From assembly GCA_947448375.1 (NCBI GenBank), contig CANFMY010000008.1:1-34580 (forward strand): a stretch of DNA of 34,580 nucleotides, given 5' to 3'. The notes below the pieces were generated by a model that saw only the letters and a list, made by a program, of their open reading frames with translations, ran no database searches and was not told where the DNA came from. Source of the stretch: Comamonadaceae bacterium. Its GTDB lineage: Bacteria > Pseudomonadota > Gammaproteobacteria > Burkholderiales > Burkholderiaceae_C. Made by a program: the position numbers and the translations under genes. Positions 26,801-34,580 of this stretch are shown in pieces. Within the stretch, counting starts at the first letter, position 1, and each line of letters opens with the position of its first letter.

Positions 26801-29800
26801 GCCCCCACTGCTGTCACTGTTGGTGGGCGCCACGGTGTAACTGAAGACCAGCGTGTTGGTGCCGCTACCGCTGACGTACGTGGCAGACACGGTGCCTCCT
26901 GTGTCCAGCACGACACGGTAGCTGGGGATGCCCAAGGAAGTGTCCACCACCACCCCCTCGCTCAGCGTCAACTCCACCCGCACCTGGTCGCCGACGCCCA
27001 ATATCGATTTAGGAGCGCCAGCAGGGGTGACCCCCGTGATGGTCACTGCGTTGACTGTGGGCGCCGTCAAATCATTCACCAGTGTTTGCATCGACGCAGC
27101 ACTGGCATTGCCAGCGGCGTCGATGTTCTGCACTGTGAATGTGCGAGCACCTGTTGGCGCGCCTGCCGTGGTGTTGAAACTCAATCCACGCTCGATAGCG
27201 CGAACTTGCGCCGCCGTCCAGGTTCCGCCCCCATTGCGGGTCAGTGTCAGCACTTTTTCCGTGCTGTAGGTCCAGTCGACACCCGTCACCCCGTTGATCG
27301 ATAGATCGGTGCCACTGACACTTGAGTTGGGATTCAAAGACTGAGTCACGTTGCCCATCACCCACTGATCTGCGTTGGACACCACCCCACCCACGGTGAT
27401 GACGATCTGTGCAATGTCGCCCTGACTTGCATCCGCTTTAGGTGCAATGACTTTGTTGCGCTCCACATCTGCCAATCCGTAATAGGTTGTGCCGACCCTC
27501 TGAATGCCACCACTCAAGGCATCCAGATCAGGCGCTTGTGGAGCCACCATATCCACGATCAAGGATTGCGTGGATGCCTGACTGGTGTTGTCAGCCTGAT
27601 CGCCATGGGTCAGTGTGAACGTGCGCACGCCCATCTGTGCGGTCTGATAAGTTTTGAACTTGATGCTGCTTTCCAGGGCCTGAATGTCTGCGGGATTCCA
27701 GGTACCCCCACCCGGCAGGGTGAACGTCAAGACGCCTGCTGCGCTGTAGGCCCAATTTGCAAGTACACCGCCAGCAGAAACGGTGCCACTTCTGGCCGTT
27801 GTATTGAGAGGCAAGCTCACCCCGCCAAAGATCAGCACATCGTTGAGGCCATCGGCACCCAGCATGGCGAGGGTGATGGTGCTGACGTCGTGATCTGACA
27901 CACGGTCCACGGCCCCCATCACATCCGTGTCAATGCCTGCCCTGGCCGCAGAGACGTACTGCGACTGGGTGATGTTCACCACACCCCCACTCACCAGATC
28001 AATAGCGGCAGGGGACGTGGTATCGATCACAATGCCATGGCTGCCCGACAAGGTGTTCTCTGCACCCAGTGATGCGATGCTCAGATTCAATGCGTTGCCT
28101 GCCGCATCCTGCGGCAGCACTGCCCCCATGACCGAACTCACGGCCACATGGATCACATTCAGATCGATGGTGTTGTCACCGGGCTGTACCGTGTACGAAC
28201 CCGTGAAACGTTGGTGGTTGACAACGTCTCGCGTCAGCGTGATGACACGGTCTGGCACGCCCGCAGGGGCCGCTGAACCAGTGGCCAGCGTGACGTCCAG
28301 GGTACTGCCATCACCCGCAATGTCCTCATCCGTCAACAGGCTCAGTGCAATCGTGGCGCCGGCTTTGTATGAACCATCCGCAGAGCTGGAGCTGATCTTC
28401 GTGATGGTGGGGGCAGCGACATCACGCGTGAGGGTGGGGCCAGTCCCGCTCAGCACGTTACCGGCTTTGTCATACAACTTCACGCTGACCGCGCCACCGG
28501 CGGCAACTTTACCTTGCAATGCAGCAGGCGTGCTGGTGATGCCATTGCTGTCTTGGGTGGTGTAGGTGATTGACGACTCTGCTGCAGCGATGGGGCTGCT
28601 CGTGCCCACCAGGGCGTTGCCAACATAGAACTCGGCATAGCCTCCCGTGGCTTCACCCGCCCCGATCGTGGCAACGAACTTCAGCGCGGTATTGGTGCCG
28701 TTCAGGGTGTTGTCCACCACAGTGCCATCGGTGGCCGTGCCTGTGACGGCGGACGTGACGGTGATGTCACTCAGCGTGAGGGGAGCGCGCGTGTCCACAC
28801 GGAAGGTGATGGGGGTATCGGCACTCACGTTGCCAAACGCATCCGTGTACCGCACCGTGAACACCCGGTCGGATTGATCGAGGGTGCTGTCCGGGGTGGT
28901 GTTGACCCAGGCCAGGCTGCTCAACACCGTTTGCACCTGAGTCGGGGCGAAGGTGCCACTGTTGGGCTTGATGAGCAGTTGCTGGCTGGCTGTGTCAAAG
29001 CTGCAGATCACGGCAACCGCCGATGCGCCAGTTCCTATGGACAGGGAGATGGCCGTCAGGGGAAGGTTCAGGGGGTGCAGGAGTCCGCCCAGACGCCACT
29101 GATCGGTCGCGGCGTGTGCCTGAGTGGCGACCACGGTGATGCCAGCAATATCGCCGGCCGAGGGGGTTTGCGCATTGGGCGCCATGAAAACGCCCAGGGC
29201 GGAGTCCTGCAGCGTGGTCGTGCTGTTCAAGTGGGTGGTGGAGCCGACCTCCAGGGTACCCCCAGCGATTTGACGCAGAGCAGACCCCGCCACGGGGGCG
29301 GCGGGCGGGGTGCGGTCGAGTTCAAAGAAAGCGATATCCGCAGCTTTGTTACCAGCCCCATCGGTGGTGCTGGCGGTCAGCGACAAGCTGGCCACATCGG
29401 ACAGGCTGGCGCCCGCCGCATGGGCGAAAGTCAAGGCATCCCACGCTGACAGTGCCAGGGCGTACTGCCAGTGACCGTTGCTGTCTGTTTGCAGGTCTTG
29501 AGCAGGGATGACCTCTGACCAGATCACCTGGTTGGTGTTGGTCGCGTTTCGGTCGCGCAGCGACAGGGTCAGGCTGTTGCCAGCGTCGATATGGGCGAGT
29601 GTGCCACTGAGTGCCAGCGTGGCACCGGTCTGGGTCAGGTTGACATGCCGATCCGCATCCCCCACCGCATCGAGCCCCAGACTGGCCAGGGTATCCACCG
29701 TGAAGCGGGCACTGCTGCCCGCACTCAAGGCGGCGTCGTTACCGTCGGCGTCCGACCCTTGGGCGACCAACTGCCAGGTTCCATCGGTCAGATCACCGAC

Positions 29801-32800
29801 CATGCCGCGTGAGAAAACCACCGACCATTCGCCGCTGCTGTTGACCACGCCACCCGTACCGGTCAGGGATGTGCTGCCCGCCTTGACAAGCTGAACGGTA
29901 ACGACTCGCCCAGCGCCGATGGTGGAGGTGCCACTCACGGTGAAACCCGTGGTTGACGGGTCTCCGGTGTTTCGCGTGCCGACTGTTTTGTCAGCCGCAT
30001 TGATGTAAGAGTCTGAGCTTGTCGGCGACGGGTCGAAATTGAGCACAGTGCCGTCCAGGCCACTGGCCTCCCGATTGTTCGCCACCACCTTGACGACATC
30101 GATGCTCGCCGACAAGCGGGACAGCAGCGTCAACGGGTTTGCGCTAGCGCGGTTGCCAGCGCTGTCGTGCACCTCCACCACCACGGTGTAGTCGGTTCTG
30201 TCCTGCAGTGCCGCTTGCAAGGCCTCTCGGGTCAGATCGATCGCCCAACTTCCGTCAGCCTGCACCTGGACGGCACTGAAAGTCGTGGTCGGTTGAGGTG
30301 GAACGACCGAGTTTGCGCCCATCAACGATACGGTGATCGGTTGTCCTGGCTCGACTCCGGTGGTGCTGCCTGATATCCGCACACCGTCGGCGAGTGCTGT
30401 GCCATTGATCGTGACAGTCGTTGCGCCACTGGTCAACAAAGATCGTGGGGCAATTGCTGCCAAAGTGGCGATGGAGGTCACGCTGATCCCCGCCTGCCTA
30501 TCGACCGTCAACGCAGCCGTCGACAACGCCAGGGTGTCCTCGTGGTTGCCCGCCTGGTCCACCACGTTCTGTCCGTTGATCACATGCAGTTGCACGGTGC
30601 TGCCCTGGGCCAGGTGGCTGAGGCTGGTGACGTTGACGCGCCAGTCGGTGGCATAGCCGTTGGCATCCGGGTTCAACGCCGTCAAGTCGCTGAGCGTGGG
30701 CGGGTTCCCCGCAGAGCCGTCAACCGCGAGTTGCAGGTTCTGCAGCGTCAGTCCTTTGACTTTCTCGGTGAAGACCAGCACGAACTGCACAACCCCATCC
30801 ACTTCCGCTTGATTCAACAAGCCGTCTTGTTGGAGCAGCAACGTACTGGCAGCGCTGACTTGGGGCTTGAAGATGGTCACCTGCGCAGCGTGCGTATCCA
30901 GACGCAGCAGCACATCGTCACCCGTTGTGGCGCCGATATTGCCCGCGTCATCCACCATCCGGGTGTGCAGCGTGTAATCGCCATCCGCCAGTTGAAGCGT
31001 GCTGTTGAAGTCGCTCAGACTGATCCAGTCGCTGACAACTTGATTCGTGGATGTGGACACCACCTGCACTTGCTCATAGACCGATCGGTCGTTGAGAGGT
31101 TTGATGGTGGACGACTCCAGGGTTTTGTCTGCGGTGTATCGGGCATCTGTCCCGAGCGTCGCATCGCCTCCCGTGGTGTTTTTGATTCGCACCGCGGGCG
31201 TATACGTGGGCGCCGTGGTGTCGAGTTGATAGTCGATCGAGCTCACCACAGGCGAGCCCCCCACGGTGGCGGTGATGACAAACGTGCCGTCCCCGGTGTT
31301 GTCTTCGACGTTGGAAAAGCCATTCAAATTGGGTAGGGACAATCTGATCACGCCCGCCGCCTTGTCGGCTGGCGTGATGACATACGTCTGTTGGACTCTG
31401 CCGGTCACGGACAAGACCACCTGATCATCCACCCGGGTACTGGCCGACAGGTGTACCAGCACCGTGAGGTTGGACTCCCGGCTGAGGTTGTCCGAATCCG
31501 AGCGACCTGTATCCGACAGCGGATCCAGCGTGATGCTGTTGAAGTCATACCGAACCGCCTGGTCGATGGCCAGCAAAGCCGTTGGCAGGCTGAGGCCATT
31601 GCTGACCGCCGTGCGTGCCTCGATTTGTACCCGATACGTGTGTTCACCAAACATGGCCCGGGGCATGTCAAAGGTCCACACCAGGTCGGCGGGATTGGAG
31701 GGGGATGGACCCGTGTCAGCCATGCCCAGCAGGGTGTAGCGGCCATCTGCCTGTCTGTCGTACACCGCCAGGACCTCGCCCGGGGCCAGCGCTGCCTTCA
31801 AGGTGCCTTGCAAGGTCGGCGTGCTGTCATCGGTGATCACCCAGGTGCTTTGGGGGCCCGCGTTCAAGTCATGCGGGTCCAGTGTGAGCACGTTGCTGCG
31901 AATGGCATACACACCGCTTCGTGTACCAGGCTGCAAGGTGAGCGGGTCGTAGACCTCGACGGAGAAGGAGTGAATACCGTCCGTCAACGCAGAGGCGACT
32001 TGATAGGTCCACGCGTTGCCCACCACGGTGGCGTTGCCCAGGTAGGTTGTGCCATCGTAGACGCGCACCACCGTCTGGTCACTGCCGTCCGCATTCTGAG
32101 CTGCAGGCAGCGCAGCACTTAACGCACCTGACAACAGCGGACGATGCTCATCGGTGGTTTGCCCTTGACCGAGGGTGACACCACCGGGGTTGACCGCGTA
32201 ATAGCTGGCAGGCAACGCCACGCCACTGGCCACGCTGCTGGTGTTGTTGTCTGTGATGGCCGTGATGGTGGCCGTGATGGATTGCTGCGCTGTGTTCAAC
32301 GCCAGATACAGTGGCGACGAGAGGGTGGACGCATTACCCGCCGCGTCGATCTGTGACACGCTGACCGTGCTGGTGTAGGCCAGGCGTGCGGTATCAGGCG
32401 GGAAATCGGCGGCGTTCACGGTCAGTGCCCATGCGCCGGTGGCGCCCACATCCGCACCAAAGGTTTTCACCACCGGGTTGCCCTGGTCATCGGTGGACGT
32501 CCAGGTGAGCGTCAGTCGGGATTGGGGCTCGCCTGATCCGCTGAAGGTCACACTCGACTGGTGGTTGATGAAATTCGCCGGCAGCCCGTTCAGTTGCAAG
32601 GGTTGAAGGATGGGTGTCAGGGCGACCGTGTCCAGGGTGTAGGTGAACGGCGCGCTCCACGCCGACGCATTGCCAGCGGCATCGACTATTCGTGCCCTGA
32701 AGGAGTAGGGACCATCGACTGGTGTTCCATCCGCCTGGATCGGCAACGGGTTGAGGCCGACAGACACCACACCCGCAGCGATGTCAGCATCGCTCAGTGT

Positions 32801-34580
32801 CACATTACCCCAGGGCTGAATGAGATCGCCGTTGAGAAACAGTTGCAGGTAGTCGCCTGGCCGGGTGGGATTGGATGCCGTCGGCAGCGCAACCCTGAGC
32901 GTTGGCGAGGTGCTTTGGCTGATGGTGTCAGCCGTGCCCACCGTGTCGCCAGCAAAAGCCTGGCGCGACGTGTTCGAGTTGGCATCGAGGGACATGACAC
33001 CCGGCGGCCCGGGCGGCGTGGTGTCGATTTGAAAGTCCAGGGTGGCGGTGCTGATCAGGCCCGCCCGATTGGTCTCTTTGACCTCCAGGGTGTAGTAACC
33101 CTCTGTTGTGGGAGGGCTGTACGGGTTGCTGGCGGTGACGGTGGTGACGACAGAAGTGCCCACCCGCTTGTTGGCATCCCGCGTGCCATCGCTCTTGCGG
33201 GTCCCGTCGGCGTAGCGGGTCAACGTGTAGGTGAGCACCACGTCCACCCCCGCCGTGCCTTCCAGCCCCGTCACATTGATGCTCACATCGCTGGAAATTT
33301 TTCTGCCCGCCGAGGTATCGTTGCGCAGCGCGACCGAGATGGGATCCGCGCGGGCGTCCAGCAGAAAGCTCATCGACGACTCGGGGCTGATGTTGCCCGC
33401 CACATCGACTTGTCGGCGAGTGACGGAGTAGAGCCCTTCCGTGAGCTGGGCGACCGCTTGCAACACCTCGCCGGGCTGTCCATTGGCCAGGGTTTTCCAT
33501 TGAGTCAACGCGGTGCCGCTCAGCCCGTTGGCAGCACCCATGGCGTCGAGGTAGTTGTCGTACCAGACCACGGACGGACTGCCGGCGCTGGAACTGCCCG
33601 AGCGCTGCACGGTGTATTGCAGTTGTGCTTTGTTTTCCAGGGTCGGCGTGGGATCTTTCAGGAGGAAATTGCTGGTGATGTTGTCCGTTGCGTTGAGCGG
33701 CAGTCCATTGGTGGTGTTGACCAACAGCGTGGGCTTGGTCAAGGCCAGGGGCGCGACCGTATCCAGCACAAAATTGACGGTTCCGTTGCCAACGCCCAGC
33801 GCAGCGGATGGAGTGGGATTGTTGAAGTTGCCGGCTTTATCCACAAATCGAGCGGTGATGCTGTACTTTCCATCCAGCGTCACGGTGGGGGTCAGATTCG
33901 AACCTGCATCGCTATAGGCCTGAATGATTTTTCCGTCCTTGTAGACCTGGTATTGCAACTGGACCGTGCTGGCGTCGTAGGGGATGGAATTCAGCGCGGG
34001 GTTTCGCGTTGTGTACTGTCCATTGCTGGTGTCCTCGACCAAACTCATCTGCGACGACGTCGGCAGGTCTGGCTTGGAGGTGTCCAGCTCATAGTTCAAT
34101 ACCGACGTCTGCGACACGGACAACCCACCCGTGGTGTTGTCGAAGCTGGCCCACAAACTCCAGACTTTGTTTGGCAGATTCGCCCCCCCCAGGGAATTCG
34201 TGGTGATGTCGGCAAATCCGCGATCCAGATCCTGCTGCGTCAGTTGATACCCGGCAACATCGGTGGTGACGGTGCTACCCGTCATCTTTCCTTTGACGGT
34301 GATGCTGTTGCCCACCTGGAAGGCACCCTCGGGCAACAGCATGCGCAAGGTCGGCGTTCTGTTGCTGCTGTACCCATCGGTGCTGGACCACCCGGTGTCA
34401 TTGGCGGGATCGCCCACTGCCTGCGGTGCAATGCTCAGCACCGGCAATGCAATCGACAGGTGTTGCTCCATTGCCAGTCGAACAACCGGCGAGTCGCTGA
34501 TGGTTTCCAGCCGAACGCTCAGGGTGTGGTCACCATTGCCCAATGCATTCTGGGGGATGTACTGCCAGGTCAACGGCCCG
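23813..34580 (-). CDS. Giant Ig-like-repeat adhesin with C-terminal RTX/type I secretion target region (5' end truncated by window)
   Basis: Over 3,586 codons open through the right edge. Many Ig-like units bounded by 'LDTxAP' and 'DxAGN' motifs; C-terminus GGDTIVGTAGNDKINAGQGNNTVSTGSGLDLVYLGG...ITDFKWGQDKIDLTGVF. The listed start is an internal TTG. Confidence 0.92.
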   Translation of the reverse strand, partial: GPLTWQYIPQNALGNGDHTLSVRLETISDSPVVRLAMEQHLSIALPVLSIAPQAVGDPANDTGWSSTDGYSSNRTPTLRMLLPEGAFQVGNSITVKGKMTGSTVTTDVAGYQLTQQDLDRGFADITTNSLGGANLPNKVWSLWASFDNTTGGLSVSQTSVLNYELDTSKPDLPTSSQMSLVEDTSNGQYTTRNPALNSIPYDASTVQLQYQVYKDGKIIQAYSDAGSNLTPTVTLDGKYSITARFVDKAGNFNNPTPSAALGVGNGTVNFVLDTVAPLALTKPTLLVNTTNGLPLNATDNITSNFLLKDPTPTLENKAQLQYTVQRSGSSSAGSPSVVWYDNYLDAMGAANGLSGTALTQWKTLANGQPGEVLQAVAQLTEGLYSVTRRQVDVAGNISPESSMSFLLDARADPISVALRNDTSAGRKISSDVSINVTGLEGTAGVDVVLTYTLTRYADGTRKSDGTRDANKRVGTSVVTTVTASNPYSPPTTEGYYTLEVKETNRAGLISTATLDFQIDTTPPGPPGVMSLDANSNTSRQAFAGDTVGTADTISQSTSPTLRVALPTASNPTRPGDYLQLFLNGDLIQPWGNVTLSDADIAAGVVSVGLNPLPIQADGTPVDGPYSFRARIVDAAGNASAWSAPFTYTLDTVALTPILQPLQLNGLPANFINHQSSVTFSGSGEPQSRLTLTWTSTDDQGNPVVKTFGADVGATGAWALTVNAADFPPDTARLAYTSTVSVSQIDAAGNASTLSSPLYLALNTAQQSITATITAITDNNTSSVASGVALPASYYAVNPGGVTLGQGQTTDEHRPLLSGALSAALPAAQNADGSDQTVVRVYDGTTYLGNATVVGNAWTYQVASALTDGIHSFSVEVYDPLTLQPGTRSGVYAIRSNVLTLDPHDLNAGPQSTWVITDDSTPTLQGTLKAALAPGEVLAVYDRQADGRYTLLGMADTGPSPSNPADLVWTFDMPRAMFGEHTYRVQIEARTAVSNGLSLPTALLAIDQAVRYDFNSITLDPLSDTGRSDSDNLSRESNLTVLVHLSASTRVDDQVVLSVTGRVQQTYVITPADKAAGVIRLSLPNLNGFSNVEDNTGDGTFVITATVGGSPVVSSIDYQLDTTAPTYTPAVRIKNTTGGDATLGTDARYTADKTLESSTIKPLNDRSVYEQVQVVSTSTNQVVSDWISLSDFNSTLQLADGDYTLHTRMVDDAGNIGATTGDDVLLRLDTHAAQVTIFKPQVSAASTLLLQQDGLLNQAEVDGVVQFVLVFTEKVKGLTLQNLQLAVDGSAGNPPTLSDLTALNPDANGYATDWRVNVTSLSHLAQGSTVQLHVINGQNVVDQAGNHEDTLALSTAALTVDRQAGISVTSIATLAAIAPRSLLTSGATTVTINGTALADGVRISGSTTGVEPGQPITVSLMGANSVVPPQPTTTFSAVQVQADGSWAIDLTREALQAALQDRTDYTVVVEVHDSAGNRASANPLTLLSRLSASIDVVKVVANNREASGLDGTVLNFDPSPTSSDSYINAADKTVGTRNTGDPSTTGFTVSGTSTIGAGRVVTVQLVKAGSTSLTGTGGVVNSSGEWSVVFSRGMVGDLTDGTWQLVAQGSDADGNDAALSAGSSARFTVDTLASLGLDAVGDADRHVNLTQTGATLALSGTLAHIDAGNSLTLSLRDRNATNTNQVIWSEVIPAQDLQTDSNGHWQYALALSAWDALTFAHAAGASLSDVASLSLTASTTDGAGNKAADIAFFELDRTPPAAPVAGSALRQIAGGTLEVGSTTHLNSTTTLQDSALGVFMAPNAQTPSAGDIAGITVVATQAHAATDQWRLGGLLHPLNLPLTAISLSIGTGASAVAVICSFDTASQQLLIKPNSGTFAPTQVQTVLSSLAWVNTTPDSTLDQSDRVFTVRYTDAFGNVSADTPITFRVDTRAPLTLSDITVTSAVTGTATDGTVVDNTLNGTNTALKFVATIGAGEATGGYAEFYVGNALVGTSSPIAAAESSITYTTQDSNGITSTPAALQGKVAAGGAVSVKLYDKAGNVLSGTGPTLTRDVAAPTITKISSSSADGSYKAGATIALSLLTDEDIAGDGSTLDVTLATGSAAPAGVPDRVITLTRDVVNHQRFTGSYTVQPGDNTIDLNVIHVAVSSVMGAVLPQDAAGNALNLSIASLGAENTLSGSHGIVIDTTSPAAIDLVSGGVVNITQSQYVSAARAGIDTDVMGAVDRVSDHDVSTITLAMLGADGLNDVLIFGGVSLPLNTTARSGTVSAGGVLANWAYSAAGVLTFTLPGGGTWNPADIQALESSIKFKTYQTAQMGVRTFTLTHGDQADNTSQASTQSLIVDMVAPQAPDLDALSGGIQRVGTTYYGLADVERNKVIAPKADASQGDIAQIVITVGGVVSNADQWVMGNVTQSLNPNSSVSGTDLSINGVTGVDWTYSTEKVLTLTRNGGGTWTAAQVRAIERGLSFNTTAGAPTGARTFTVQNIDAAGNASAASMQTLVNDLTAPTVNAVTITGVTPAGAPKSILGVGDQVRVELTLSEGVVVDTSLGIPSYRVVLDTGGTVSATYVSGSGTNTLVFSYTVAPTNSDSSGGIVPAASPVNLNGATVLDLAGNACSLASLPPPAVNTLRVDTAAPASVSSMTVLDTNMPASTNGTVKALNSSLFQLMSARGVHYGFNNTSAVTISYRQDDGSSLTFSFTDSTTYTSLGGIKSAASTAFTNSTLGQAGLFDFSIDGASGNGFSSNSSSSPASSGDGVTRMMWMYLQAKPGKVVDASKLTFSNSFYYWLPSTASANNPGATAVTYDTAVGWGSNTPAVPGNASVNTGQGMSTIQLAVGGHINSGSTSTNGWLYQYQGLTRSTPTSEPVVDTVADNRLVFDFSAAGGMAKSTVLSTVTAGEGRLTAADALTVLNLWRSKFTPVSGALPTFVELFGAATTYNVSAQEITSTGGEGYMVSYQYLAGSSSLVGKVIIDLGATSTKSKWLGGKFTFGSGSTATVLKLPTAWANDGGAQINAVPTFDITLPAGVEEGSVITLYDGTTSSGTIIGTKFLTANEVTRGFASLAVSPDTPFANTSSGVVVHSLSAKVTDNAGNVSTNDSFYNYAFQDSSGPQVRAVKVWGATAAGTAKTSPLVAGDQLMVTLVWDETPVVTGVPTYSLNINGVTQTATYHSTSGKDMLLSYTVGVTDSSVGVTATTTALTLTNGATIQDASGNAASLTTPVVAAIDSPVILANSRGELIAERAQALATGESQPAFALSYDGSRAQVGDRLVLMENGVCVGSRVLTSSDVGAGSYTRNVNTDSSLVSGTHAITFQYLDNTGAGTPYTVNGSPVTEYVSVGAHPSAPVLTLDAIRLNNEGGQAGRTVSDGSTYQSTSDPDLVFGGTVDQDATVTVYATSNTTGAVQTVGTQSVLANGTFTISEVAFSLTPGVYQFKVVAQNTAGQVASVSTGSVGVFATSTGGDTIVGTAGNDKINAGQGNNTVSTGSGLDLVYLGGYGALASNTGPSSTTITDFKWGQDKIDLTGVFTPGTVNTSNFMQFVSQSVSNGDTTLTIDSNGLAVAGGTTHTVILKNLAQLPLDSTVFNYAVL
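24060..24210 (-). repeat. RTX-type nonapeptide-like Ca2+-binding segment
   Basis: GGDTIVGTAGNDKINAGQGNNTVSTGSGLDLVYLGGYG in the adhesin C-terminus. Confidence 0.75.
27055..29200 (-). repeat. Three degenerate copies of a non-canonical internal domain within the adhesin (approx. 27055-27455, 27530-27915, 28785-29200)
   Basis: Shared pattern '(G/S)DI..I.(V/L)......D......L........W.Y/F.....L......G.W/F.P.Q(V/I)......L.(F/W)......RxFTV'. Confidence 0.55.

Noticed and set aside
30542-32122. Plus-strand ORFs of 243-264 aa inside the adhesin region
   Set aside because: Antisense to the continuous Ig-repeat reading frame; low-complexity and no family motifs.
1-34580. CRISPR arrays, transposases, rRNA
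   Set aside because: No regularly spaced direct repeats, no transposase-like ORFs and no rRNA sequence recognised.

Overview
GC-rich window that looks like a betaproteobacterial (probably Comamonadaceae/Burkholderiales) chromosome; this placement is inferred from gene content and synteny. The left part is mostly housekeeping: a truncated divergent ORF at the pilM position, PBP1A, cyaY, lptM-like lipoprotein, lysA, msrQ/msrP, a di-heme cytochrome c, engB, a nitroreductase, tRNA-Pro(CGG), a GST and a TauE/SafE exporter. The middle is accessory: a YkgJ-type Cys-cluster gene overlapping an arginyltransferase/GNAT-like gene, a convergent SET-domain gene, an exported MetX-like hydrolase, two orphan Bug-type binding proteins around a TauD/TfdA dioxygenase, and a two-subunit molybdenum hydroxylase. 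The right part has two tandem LpxL-type acyltransferases, metK preceded by a structured leader with an apparent terminator/antiterminator arrangement, and the C-terminal ~3.6k residues of a giant Ig-repeat/RTX-type adhesin that runs off the window. The observations most worth checking are the metK leader RNA, the ~370-aa non-Ig insert inside the adhesin, and the YkgJ + ATE-like + SET neighbourhood. All family calls come from reading motifs by eye; no database search was possible.
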